DNA of 64,000 bases, taken from contig NZ_QGKU01000004.1 of assembly GCF_003172915.1 (NCBI RefSeq), forward strand, positions 1-64,000, read 5' to 3'. Position numbers and translations under genes: made by a program. Source of the DNA: Meridianimarinicoccus roseus (GTDB taxonomy: Bacteria > Pseudomonadota > Alphaproteobacteria > Rhodobacterales > Rhodobacteraceae). Of this stretch, positions 18,631-26,213 are shown in pieces (within the stretch, counting starts at the first letter, position 1; each line of letters opens with the position of its first letter). The notes below the pieces were generated by a model. That model was not told the DNA's origin. It saw only the letters and a program-made list of their open reading frames with translations, and did no database searches.

Positions 18631-19715
18631 GCGGTGCGCAGGAGGACGACAGCGAGAAACCGTATGAGCCGTCGCAGAAGCGGCTTGAGGATGCGCGCCG
18701 CAAGGGCGAGGTGCCGCGGTCGGTGGACCTGATGACCTCGGCCTCTTATGCGGGGCTGTTGCTGACCCTTACGGTGTTCGGTGCGGGCAGCGTGCGGATG
18801 CTGGGCGACACGCTGCTGGTGCTGCTTGACCAGGCGGACACGCTGTCGGGGCTTCTGCTGGCCGACGGTGGCGCGGCGCTGGTCGGTGGCCTGATCGGGC
18901 GGGTCGGGCTTTCGCTGGTGCCGTGGTTCGCGGTGCCGTCCGCGCTGGTGCTGCTCTGCGTGATCGCGCAGCGCGGCTTCACAGTGACCGGCAGCAAGAT
19001 CGCGCCGAAGCTTAACCGGATCGGGATGCTGAGCAACGCGAAGCAGAAGTTCGGGCGCGGCGGGCTGTTCGAATTTGCCAAGAGCTTCACCAAGCTGGTT
19101 GTGTTCTCGACCATCCTTGCCGTGTTCCTCGTGCACGAGGTGCCGGACATGGTGGCGACCTCCCTGCTAGGGCCCGGCCCGGTCGTGGCGATGCTCACGG
19201 CGGTCAGCGTGAAGTTTCTCGGCGTCGTGCTTGTGGTGTCGCTGGGGATCGGCGCGATCGACTTTCTCTGGCAGCGTGCGGAGCATGTCCGGAAGAACCG
19301 CATGTCGCACAAGGACCTGACCGACGAGGCCAAGCAGACCGAGGGCGACCCGCACATGAAGCAGCAGCGCCGTCAGCGCGGCTATGACATCGCCACCAAC
19401 CGCATGATGGCCGACGTGCCCAAGGCGGACGTGGTCGTGGTCAACCCGCAGCACTACGCCGTGGCGCTGAAGTGGTCACGCAAGCCGGGCAGCGCGCCGG
19501 TCTGCGTGGCAAAGGGCGTGGACGAGGTCGCGGCGCGCATCCGCGAGGCCGCCGCCGGTGCCGCGGTGCCTATCCACCGAGACCCGCCGACGGCGCGCGC
19601 GCTGCATGCCACGGTGGAGATCGGCCAGGAGATCCGCGCCGAGCATTACCAGGCCGTCGCCGCAGCGATCCGCTTCGCGGAGAGGATGCGGCGCAAGCGG
19701 CGGGGCGCCTCGTGA
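18627..19715 (+). CDS. flhB: Flagellar export switch protein FlhB
   Basis: Substrate-specificity switch of the flagellar export apparatus. 362 residues: N-terminal EKPYEPSQKRLEDARRKGEVPRS (family hallmark), four helices, and a cytoplasmic domain with MSHKDLTDEAKQTEGDP. The autocleavage motif, classically NPTH, reads NPQH here at residues 273-276; Asn-Pro, the cleaved bond, and His are intact. Ends in a GTGA overlap with the next small gene. Confidence 0.95.
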   Translation: MSGAQEDDSEKPYEPSQKRLEDARRKGEVPRSVDLMTSASYAGLLLTLTVFGAGSVRMLGDTLLVLLDQADTLSGLLLADGGAALVGGLIGRVGLSLVPWFAVPSALVLLCVIAQRGFTVTGSKIAPKLNRIGMLSNAKQKFGRGGLFEFAKSFTKLVVFSTILAVFLVHEVPDMVATSLLGPGPVVAMLTAVSVKFLGVVLVVSLGIGAIDFLWQRAEHVRKNRMSHKDLTDEAKQTEGDPHMKQQRRQRGYDIATNRMMADVPKADVVVVNPQHYAVALKWSRKPGSAPVCVAKGVDEVAARIREAAAGAAVPIHRDPPTARALHATVEIGQEIRAEHYQAVAAAIRFAERMRRKRRGAS

Positions 19716-20041
19716 CCACCGACCCGCGCCTGGCGCGGCTGCGCGCTGTCGCCGATCTTGCCCGTGCGCGCGCCTGGTCGGAACTGGCCGAAAACCGCCG
19801 CGCAGATGCCGCGCTTGGCGCGCAGATCGATGCGCTGCGGGAACAGGCGCCGGGAACCGCCCCGGACCCGTTCCAGTGCGCAGGAGGCGACTGGCGCTGG
19901 CGGCGGTGGCGTGATGGGCGCATCGCCGAGCTGAACGGGGAAAGGGCCCGGCTGCGCGCAGGACGCGACGCGCTGGAACGCGCCGCGGCGCTGGCCACCG
20001 CCCGGTTGCAGGCGATCGACCGGCTGCTCGGGAACGGATAG
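19712..20041 (+). CDS. Small coiled-coil protein after flhB
   Basis: 109 residues, GTG start overlapping the flhB stop as GTGA. Rich in Arg, Ala, Glu and Leu and predicted almost wholly helical (LARLRAVADLARARAWSEL, RIAELNGERARLRAGRDALERAAALA). Size, coiled-coil nature and placement next to export genes suggest a FliJ-like or chaperone role, but I see no diagnostic motif. Converges on fliL with 12 bases between the stops. Confidence 0.72.
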   Translation: MTTDPRLARLRAVADLARARAWSELAENRRADAALGAQIDALREQAPGTAPDPFQCAGGDWRWRRWRDGRIAELNGERARLRAGRDALERAAALATARLQAIDRLLGNG

Positions 20042-20053
20042 CGGCGGGCGCCG

Positions 20054-20557
20054 TCAGATCGCCTGCTTGACCATGTCAACGATCAGCACGTCGTGCAGGA
20101 TCGGTCCCGCCGTTTTCTGGCCGATCTCGCGCAGCGCGCTGCGCAGCGCCTCGAGACCGAGATGGTTCAGGAAATTTCCCTGGAAACCGCCCATGTTGGC
20201 GTGATCGAACAGGACCCGCAGGAACGCGTCGCGCAGCTTCGGCTCCAGCCCGTAGATATCTTGCTGGCTGCCCTGGGTCACTTCGAGGCTGAGCGTCAGC
20301 ACAACCATCGAGTCCACGTCGTTGTCCACAACCACCGGTACGACGAACTGGTTCGCCAGCTTGACGAACTCGGCCGGAGCGCCCGGTTCGGGCGGGAGGG
20401 CGTGATCCTCGTCGCCAGTCGGCGGGCAGAGCGCTGCGGCGTCGGCAGCCGCTTCGACCGTTTCGATCGGCTTCGGCGCTGGCTTGAGGAAGAACCCGGC
20501 GCCGACACCGGCACCAAGGCCCGCAAGGGCGAGGACGAGGGGAAGGAGCTTGCCCAT
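20054..20557 (-). CDS. fliL: Flagellar basal-body-associated protein FliL
   Basis: Single-pass membrane protein near the stator, 167 residues. One N-terminal helix (LLPLVLALAGLGAGVGAGFFLK), a linker rich in acidic residues and Pro, then the periplasmic FliL domain with KLANQFVVPVVVDNDV and a C-terminal ILHDVLIVDMVKQ. Last gene of the nine-gene minus-strand flagellar operon, nine bases after flgH. Confidence 0.85.
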   Translation of the reverse strand: MGKLLPLVLALAGLGAGVGAGFFLKPAPKPIETVEAAADAAALCPPTGDEDHALPPEPGAPAEFVKLANQFVVPVVVDNDVDSMVVLTLSLEVTQGSQQDIYGLEPKLRDAFLRVLFDHANMGGFQGNFLNHLGLEALRSALREIGQKTAGPILHDVLIVDMVKQAI

Positions 20558-20566
20558 ATGCGCGCC

Positions 20567-21289
20567 TCAGAACGGAAGGATGATGTCGGAGATCTGCTGG
20601 CCCCAGCGGGGTTGCTGCACATCGGTGATCTGGCCGCGCCCACCATACGAGATCCGCGCCGAGGCGATCTTGTCATAGGTGATCTGGTTGGTTCGCGAGA
20701 TGTCCTCCGGGCGGACGTATCCCGACACCAGCAATTCTCGGATCTCGAAATTCACACGCACCTCCTGCGAGCCCTCGATGCGCATCACGCCGTTCGGCAT
20801 CACGTCGGTGATGGTGGCCGCGACGCGGAGGGTCAGCTTTTCCTTGCGGCGCACCGAGCCGTCGCCGTCAGATTCGCTTGACGAGGTTATCGAGACGGGA
20901 TTCTCGGCAGACGCACCGTCCGGCATGTTCTGGCGCTGCGGGTAGCCGAAGAGTTGCGGCACATCCAGGTTCTCGCCCGCCGAACGGGAGCGCGAGGTGG
21001 AGTTGGATATCTCGGCCTTCTCGTCAATCTCGATCACCACGGTCAGGATGTCGCCCCGTTCGCCGGCGCGCCGATCGCCCAGCAGCGAATTGCGCGCCCC
21101 GGTCCATAGCGAGGCCTGGTCGACGATGCGCTGGCGTTCCAGCGAATTGGGCAGCCCCTGGACCGACATGGCCAGATGTTCCCGCCCGGCATCGTCCGGG
21201 CTGAAGGTGGGAGGTCTGCCGACGTGATCGAGCCGTCCGCAGCCTGCGAAGGTGGCCAGAAGGGCACAGGAGATCAGGATGGGTCGCAT
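20567..21289 (-). CDS. flgH: Flagellar L-ring protein FlgH
   Basis: Outer-membrane lipoprotein that forms the L ring around the distal rod. 240 residues; signal peptide with lipobox ending FAGC (Cys17). Family motifs: SLWTGARNSLLGDRRAGERGD, LTLRVAATITDVMPNGVMRI, EIRELLVSGYVRPEDIS. GGAGG lies six bases before the ATG. The flgI (P-ring) gene is not in the window. Confidence 0.95.
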   Translation of the reverse strand: MRPILISCALLATFAGCGRLDHVGRPPTFSPDDAGREHLAMSVQGLPNSLERQRIVDQASLWTGARNSLLGDRRAGERGDILTVVIEIDEKAEISNSTSRSRSAGENLDVPQLFGYPQRQNMPDGASAENPVSITSSSESDGDGSVRRKEKLTLRVAATITDVMPNGVMRIEGSQEVRVNFEIRELLVSGYVRPEDISRTNQITYDKIASARISYGGRGQITDVQQPRWGQQISDIILPF

Positions 21290-21308
21290 GGGTCCTCCGG
21301 GTGGGGTT

Positions 21309-21743
21309 TCAGGGTGCGACGGTCACGCTGCCGTCTCGGGCGACGCTGCCCGTCACGGTGTTGCGGGAAGTGAGGTTCATCACGCGGATGCGGTCGCCAG
21401 CCCCCCCGCGGTCCAGGGCGCGGCCTTCGGTCACGATGGCCAGTCCGGCATGGTGGTAGTTCAACACTACGATCTGGTTGCGTTCGACCAGCGCGGGCGG
21501 GCCGAGGTCCTGCGCCATGATCGGGCGACCCGCGTATATCGTTACGCGCGTTTCCATGCCGATCGCGGCCGACGGATCGCGAAGCGCCCCCGGTGTCGCC
21601 GTGTCCGCTCTGCCGAGGTCCACTGCGGTGACGACGGTCTCGCTGCGCAGGTTGCGCAGCGCGATCAGCGTGTCGGCCGCAGCAGCGGGTGACAGGACGG
21701 GCAAGAGGCTCAGCGCCAGGGCGAGGGGGCGTCGAAGGTCCAT
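21309..21743 (-). CDS. flgA: Flagellar P-ring assembly chaperone FlgA
   Basis: Periplasmic chaperone for P-ring assembly. 144 residues with a signal peptide (LALALSLLPVLSPAAAA). SAF-type domain: YAGRPIMAQDLGPPALVERNQIV and the C-terminal GDRIRVMNLTSRNTVTGSV, typical of FlgA. It is the short form with one SAF region. Four bases after flgG. Confidence 0.9.
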   Translation of the reverse strand: MDLRRPLALALSLLPVLSPAAAADTLIALRNLRSETVVTAVDLGRADTATPGALRDPSAAIGMETRVTIYAGRPIMAQDLGPPALVERNQIVVLNYHHAGLAIVTEGRALDRGGAGDRIRVMNLTSRNTVTGSVARDGSVTVAP

Positions 21744-21747
21744 CGGG

Positions 21748-22533
21748 TCAGCGGATCTGCGAGGTGCTGGCCATCATCTGGTCGGCTGCGGTGATCACCT
21801 TCGCGTTCAGCTCGTAACCGCGCTGAGCCTCGATCAGTTCGGTGACCTCGCGCACGGCATCTACCGACGAATTCTCGAGATAGCCCTGGCGCAGCGTGCC
21901 AAGCCCGTCGGTGCCCGGGTCGGCGACGTTCGCCGGGCCGGAGGCTTCGGTCTCACGGAACAGGTTGCCGCCAAGTGCCTCGAGCCCACGAGCATTTGGA
22001 AAACCGGCGAGCGTGAACTGACCCAGCAGTTCAGCCTCCACCTGGTTGCTGAAATAGGCGTAGATCTCGCCGTCACCGTTGATCGACAGGCTTATCGCGT
22101 CGTCCGGGATCACGATGTCCGGCACAACCGGATAGCCGTCGGAGGTGACGATCTGCCCCTCGGCGGACCGTTTGAGCCCGCCGTCGCGGGTATAAGCCGC
22201 GCCGCCATCGGGCATCGTCACTTCAAGGTATCCGTTCCCCTCGATGGCGAGGTCCAGATCGCCGTTGGTCTGTGTGAGCGAACCCTGCGCCAGATGAACC
22301 GACACCGAAGTGGGCTTGACGCCGAGGCCGAGTTGCACGCCCGTGGGCACGACCGTGCCATCCGACGCGTTGATCGATCCGGGGCGCTGAAGCTGCTGGT
22401 AGTGCAGGTCCGCGAATTCGGCCCGCCGGGTGTTGTAGGCTGTCGTGCTCATGTTCGCGAGGTTGTTGGAAATCACCTCGACCCGCATCTGCTGGGCCGA
22501 CATTCCGGTGGCGGCGATCTTGAGGGCGCGCAT
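21748..22533 (-). CDS. flgG: Flagellar distal rod protein FlgG
   Basis: Distal rod subunit exported through the flagellar apparatus. 261 residues; N-terminal rod signature MRALKIAATGMSAQQMRVE followed by NNLANMSTTAYN, and C-terminal ENSSVDAVREVTELIEAQRGYELNAKVI. Length matches the family. Lies 10 bases after flgF. Confidence 0.96.
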   Translation of the reverse strand: MRALKIAATGMSAQQMRVEVISNNLANMSTTAYNTRRAEFADLHYQQLQRPGSINASDGTVVPTGVQLGLGVKPTSVSVHLAQGSLTQTNGDLDLAIEGNGYLEVTMPDGGAAYTRDGGLKRSAEGQIVTSDGYPVVPDIVIPDDAISLSINGDGEIYAYFSNQVEAELLGQFTLAGFPNARGLEALGGNLFRETEASGPANVADPGTDGLGTLRQGYLENSSVDAVREVTELIEAQRGYELNAKVITAADQMMASTSQIR

Positions 22534-22543
22534 GGTTTGCTCC

Positions 22544-23260
22544 TTACTGTCCGAGCGTCTGGATGACGCCGCGAATGCGTTCGTCTTCGGTGGTCATCAG
22601 GTCGCGACCCCGTTCATAGGCACGCTGCACCTCGATCATCCTGGCGACTTCGAGCACCGGATCGACATTCGAGGACTCGAGGAAACCCTGCACCATGCCG
22701 ACATTCTCCAGCGCGGCGGTGCCGCCGGCGGCCTCGAAGCGGACGCCGCCGACGCGGGTCATGGCGGCCGGGTCGAGCGCCTCGAAGACGCCGATCTGGC
22801 CGAGCGGCTGTCCGTCGCCGCCGATGGACCCGTCGCGCCCGATATGCACGTCTTGCACGCCTGGCGGCACGAAGATCGGCACTTCGCCGGGATCGAGCAG
22901 GAACGCCCCGTCGGACGCGGCCAACAGCCCCTCGGCATTGGGGTGGAAGCTGCCTGCACGGGTCAGCCTATTGCCCTCGGGTGTCTGCACCATGAAATAC
23001 CCGTCGCCTTCGATGGCGACGTCGAAGGTGCCGCCGGTGCGGGTCAGCTGGCCCTGGCTGCGGTCGATCATCCGCGCGTTCGCGGTTGCCATGGACAGCG
23101 ACGTGTTGCTGTCTTCCATCTTCTGCACGTATTCCGAGAAGATCAGCCCTTCCTTCTGGTAGCCCGAGGTCGCGGCATTCGCGATGTTGTGCGCGATTAC
23201 CTGCATTTCCTGGCGCAGGCCGCTTTGGCGGGTCAGTGTCGCGTAGCTTGCGTTGTCCAT
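22544..23260 (-). CDS. flgF: Flagellar proximal rod protein FlgF
   Basis: Rod subunit, 238 residues. N-terminal rod signature QSGLRQEMQVIAHNIANAATSGYQKE, central GTFDVAIEGDGYFMVQTPEG, C-terminal ESSNVDPVLEVARMIEVQRAYE. One base separates its ATG from the fliQ stop. Confidence 0.95.
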   Translation of the reverse strand: MDNASYATLTRQSGLRQEMQVIAHNIANAATSGYQKEGLIFSEYVQKMEDSNTSLSMATANARMIDRSQGQLTRTGGTFDVAIEGDGYFMVQTPEGNRLTRAGSFHPNAEGLLAASDGAFLLDPGEVPIFVPPGVQDVHIGRDGSIGGDGQPLGQIGVFEALDPAAMTRVGGVRFEAAGGTAALENVGMVQGFLESSNVDPVLEVARMIEVQRAYERGRDLMTTEDERIRGVIQTLGQ

Positions 23261-23261
23261 G

Positions 23262-23528
23262 TCAGCCTCCTGCGATCAGGGGGATGACCGTGCTCTGGAA
23301 GAAGCTGGTCATCGTCTGGGTCATGAAGCCCATGCTCATCCAGAACACGACAATGATCGCGGCGAGCTTGGGCACGAAGGTCAGCGTCATCTCCTGGATG
23401 GAGGTGAGCGCCTGAAACAACCCGACCACCAGGCCCGCGGCGAGCGCGGCGGTGAGGATCGGGATCGAGATCACGACGGCGACCCAGAGCCCCTGGCGGA
23501 GCGTGTCGAAGAAGATCGCCTCGTTCAT
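23262..23528 (-). CDS. fliQ: Flagellar export protein FliQ
   Basis: Two-helix component of the export gate, 88 residues, the typical size. Family core ISIPILTAALAAGLVVGLFQALTSIQEMTLTFVPKL is present. Unlike fliR and flhB it is placed among the rod genes, between fliE and flgF, a layout seen in alphaproteobacteria. Confidence 0.94.
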   Translation of the reverse strand: MNEAIFFDTLRQGLWVAVVISIPILTAALAAGLVVGLFQALTSIQEMTLTFVPKLAAIIVVFWMSMGFMTQTMTSFFQSTVIPLIAGG

Positions 23529-23531
23529 CGG

Positions 23532-23822
23532 TCAGACAGGCATCCGAAGGATTTCCTGGTAGGCCTCAACGACCCGGTCCCGCACGGTTACCGCCGTCTC
23601 GACGGCCAGCTGGGTCTGGGCCAGCGCCTCGACCAGCGCATGGGGATCGGCGCCGGTGGCCAGGGTGTCCTGCGCGACGGTATCGGTGGCCTGCAGTGTG
23701 CTGGCGAAATCGGCCAGCATCGCGCCCGCGGCCCCTGCGCCCGCGTCTTCGCGCGGAGTTGGATGGGTGGCGGGCTTCGCGCTGATGTAGGATTGAAGGG
23801 CGCGTGCGGATGAGAAATCCAT
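23532..23822 (-). CDS. fliE: Flagellar hook-basal body complex protein FliE
   Basis: Connects the MS ring to the rod. 96 residues; C-terminal half AQTQLAVETAVTVRDRVVEAYQEILRMPV is the FliE signature. The N-terminal half is variable. Separated from fliQ by three bases. Confidence 0.92.
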   Translation of the reverse strand: MDFSSARALQSYISAKPATHPTPREDAGAGAAGAMLADFASTLQATDTVAQDTLATGADPHALVEALAQTQLAVETAVTVRDRVVEAYQEILRMPV

Positions 23823-23840
23823 TCTGGACCTCCTTTCAGG

Positions 23841-24233
23841 TTAGCGTCTGAGCAGTTCGAGCAGCGAAGAGGACATCTTCCGCGCCTGGTCGAACATCTT
23901 GAGATTGGCCTCGTAGCCGCGCTGCGCTTCGCGCGAATCGGCCATTTCGAGGATCGAATTGACGTTGGAGCCGGTGAAGTAACCGTCTGCATCCGCCATG
24001 GGGTGCGACGGGTCGTAGATCCGGTTCGCGTCCGATGTGTCGAGTTGAACCCGCCCGGTGCGGACCGTCCCGGCCGCCTCGCCCCGCCGGGCGGCGACTT
24101 CGAATGGCACGAGTTTGCGCTGGTATCCCGGCGTGTCCGCGTTCGCGATGTTTTCGGCCACGTGGCGCAGGCGCGTCGCCTGGGCGCGCATCCCGCTGGC
24201 CGAGATCGTCAGGCTCTGTTGCAGATCGCTCAT
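23841..24233 (-). CDS. flgC: Flagellar proximal rod protein FlgC
   Basis: 130-residue rod subunit. N-terminal SLTISASGMRAQATRLRHVAENIANADTPGYQ (rod signature) and C-terminal SNVNSILEMADSREAQRGYEANLKMFD. Normal length. Nine bases after flgB and 18 before fliE. Confidence 0.95.
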   Translation of the reverse strand: MSDLQQSLTISASGMRAQATRLRHVAENIANADTPGYQRKLVPFEVAARRGEAAGTVRTGRVQLDTSDANRIYDPSHPMADADGYFTGSNVNSILEMADSREAQRGYEANLKMFDQARKMSSSLLELLRR

Positions 24234-24242
24234 GGTGGCCTC

Positions 24243-24638
24243 CTATCGTCCGCGCCCGAGGGCGGTGCGCAGCAGGTCCATCCCGCTGCGGTAGGTCGCA
24301 AGCGCAAGTTCATGCTGGTGCCGCACCGCGGTGGACTTGATCATCTCGGTTTCCAGCGAAACGGTGTTCCCGTTCGGAGAGGCGTCGCCGCGCGTCTCAC
24401 GGCTGCGAGGTTCGGCGGTGGGCCCGCCGGGCGCCGCTGTCATGTGACCGTCGCGCGTGGCGCGCATCGGCGCCGCGGCGTTGCCCGCGGTGAGCTGTGC
24501 CGAAAACTCCGGAAGGTCGCGCGCCTGATAGCCGGGCGTATCGGCATTGGCGATGTTCTGCGCGATGACGGATTGCCGGGCCGCGGCATGACCGGCCAGC
24601 GCGGACGCCACCTTAAAGAATGCTAAACCATTGTACAT
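24243..24638 (-). CDS. flgB: Flagellar proximal rod protein FlgB
   Basis: 131-residue rod subunit and first gene of the minus-strand flagellar operon. Contains ARQSVIAQNIANADTPGYQARDLPEF and C-terminal EMIKSTAVRHQHELALATYRSGMDLLRTALGR. The frame extends far upstream opposite fliI; the ATG at 24638 with GGGAGAAG before it gives the normal protein. The middle is a low-complexity linker. Confidence 0.94.
   Translation of the reverse strand: MYNGLAFFKVASALAGHAAARQSVIAQNIANADTPGYQARDLPEFSAQLTAGNAAAPMRATRDGHMTAAPGGPTAEPRSRETRGDASPNGNTVSLETEMIKSTAVRHQHELALATYRSGMDLLRTALGRGR
24613..24627 (-). promoter_or_regulatory. CtrA-like half-site pair in the start of flgB
   Basis: The minus strand reads TTTA-N7-TTAA, one base away from the CtrA consensus TTAA-N7-TTAA. 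CtrA controls flagellar genes in Rhodobacterales. The site lies inside the first ten codons of flgB rather than upstream of it, so it may act on fliI or may be chance. A second TTAA occurs at 24673-24676 in the gap between the divergent operons. Confidence 0.25.
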
Positions 24639-24722
24639 CGGGGCTTCTCCCTCGATTTGCTTCAACCTTGGCTTAACTGCGATTCGTTTAGAAAGGGTTG
24701 TCCGCAACGCAGGAGACGCCCG

Positions 24723-26105
24723 ATGACTTTTCCCGGCCTCGAAAACCTGACGGCCCGTATCGCCTCGATCCAGGCGGTGTTTCCCGTCGGGCGAGTGGTC
24801 GCGCTCAATGACCTCACGATCAGTGTGAGCGGCCTTGGCCGGACGGTTTCGCTGGGCGACCGCGTGCAGATCCGTAGCCGCAGCGGCGCGCTTCTGGGCG
24901 GAGAGGTTCTGCGTATCGATCCCATGTCGGTGGAAGTGCTTCCGTCGGATCCGCCGGCCGGGCTGTCGCTTGCCGACCCGGTCATGGTGCTGGGTCCTCC
25001 GAGGATCGCGCCCGATGCAAGCTGGATCGGGCGCATCGTCGACCCCGACGGCAAGCCGCTGGACGGCCGCCCGATCTTTCCCGGGACCGTGCCCGTGCCG
25101 CTGTCGCGAACGCCACCCGCCGCCGCGCGCCGCCGTCCCCTCGGCGCGCGAATCGAAGCCGGGATCGCCGCGTTCAATACCGTGCTGCCTGTGGTGAGCG
25201 GGCAGCGGCTTGGCCTCTTTGCGGGCTCGGGCGTGGGCAAGTCCACGCTGCTCGGCATGCTGGCTCGAAACCTCGATGCCGATGTGGTCGTGATCGCTCT
25301 GATCGGCGAAAGGGGGCGCGAGCTGCGCCATTTCGTCGACGAGGTGCTTGGCAAGGACGGGATGCGCAGGTCGGTTGTCGTCGCTGCGACCTCGGACCAG
25401 TCGGCGTTGCAGCGGCGGCGTTGCGCGCTCAGCGCCATGTGCGTGGCCGAGCATTTTCGCGACCGCGGCGCGCATGTGCTTTTCATTGCCGATTCGATCA
25501 CCCGCTTCGCGGAGGCGCATCGCGATGTCGCCCTGGCTGCCGGAGAGGCGGCCGGGCCGGGCGGCTTTCCGCCCTCCATGCCGCACCAGATCATGGCCCT
25601 TGCGGAACGGGCGGGCCCGGGCATTGCCGGTGCAGGCGACATAACCGGCATCTTCAGCGTGCTGGTTGCCGGATCGGACATGGAGGGGCCGGTGGCCGAC
25701 ACGCTGCGCGGTGTGCTTGACGGTCACGTGGTGCTGGACCGGAAGATCGCGGAACGGGGCAGATACCCGGCGATCGACCTGCTGCAATCGGTCTCCCGCA
25801 GCTTGCCCACCGCGGCCACGGAGGTGGAGAATACGCTGATCTCCGAAGCGCGCCGCCTGCTCGGTGCCTATGACAAGGGCGAACTCATGATCCAGTCCGG
25901 TCTTTACGCGGCTGGGGCGGACCCGGTGACCGACAAGGCAGTGCGATGCTGGGGGGCGCTTGACGGGTTCCTCGGGCGATGCCGCCGCGAAAGCGTGTCA
26001 GACAGTTTCCGCGCGCTTGCCAATGCCGTGGAAATGCCCGACGCCGTGCCGCCCTCCGCGGCGGGCGGACCGGACGAAGTGGTCCGTGCGCAAGCCCCGG
26101 GCTGA
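24723..26105 (+). CDS. fliI: Flagellar export ATPase FliI
   Basis: Type III secretion ATPase that energises flagellar protein export. 460 residues; Walker A GSGVGKST near residue 175, Walker B FIADSITRFAEAHRDVALA, and GAGDITGIFSVLVAGSDMEGPVADTLRGVLDGHVVL of the F1-beta-like core. The start with GGAG eight bases upstream was chosen over an upstream ATG that reads unrelated sequence. Divergent from flgB across 84 bases. Confidence 0.95.
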   Translation: MTFPGLENLTARIASIQAVFPVGRVVALNDLTISVSGLGRTVSLGDRVQIRSRSGALLGGEVLRIDPMSVEVLPSDPPAGLSLADPVMVLGPPRIAPDASWIGRIVDPDGKPLDGRPIFPGTVPVPLSRTPPAAARRRPLGARIEAGIAAFNTVLPVVSGQRLGLFAGSGVGKSTLLGMLARNLDADVVVIALIGERGRELRHFVDEVLGKDGMRRSVVVAATSDQSALQRRRCALSAMCVAEHFRDRGAHVLFIADSITRFAEAHRDVALAAGEAAGPGGFPPSMPHQIMALAERAGPGIAGAGDITGIFSVLVAGSDMEGPVADTLRGVLDGHVVLDRKIAERGRYPAIDLLQSVSRSLPTAATEVENTLISEARRLLGAYDKGELMIQSGLYAAGADPVTDKAVRCWGALDGFLGRCRRESVSDSFRALANAVEMPDAVPPSAAGGPDEVVRAQAPG

Positions 26106-26113
26106 CCGGGGCT
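26093..26113 (+). terminator. GC-rich hairpin at the end of fliI
   Basis: Perfect 8-base stem AGCCCCGG / CCGGGGCT with a five-base loop that contains the fliI stop codon. No T tract follows, so intrinsic termination is doubtful; it may act as an RNA-stabilising or Rho-assisted structure. Confidence 0.35.
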
Positions 26114-26160
26114 GCTGGACGGCGGTTGTCGGCGGGTCGTGCTGCTGCCCCTTCGCTGTG

Positions 26161-26175
26161 GAACAAAAAGTGAAT
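26161..26175 (+). promoter_or_regulatory. SOS (LexA) box-like site upstream of dnaE2
   Basis: GAAC-N7-GAAT matches the alphaproteobacterial LexA consensus GAAC-N7-GAAC (equivalently GTTC-N7-GTTC) in seven of eight fixed bases. It is followed at once by TATACT (26175-26180), a good -10 element, so a repressor there would block the promoter. It lies 38 bases before the dnaE2 ATG, as expected for an SOS gene. Confidence 0.65.
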
Positions 26176-26213
26176 ATACTGCGGGCATCCCAGAAGGGAA
26201 TCGCCCGCAGCCG

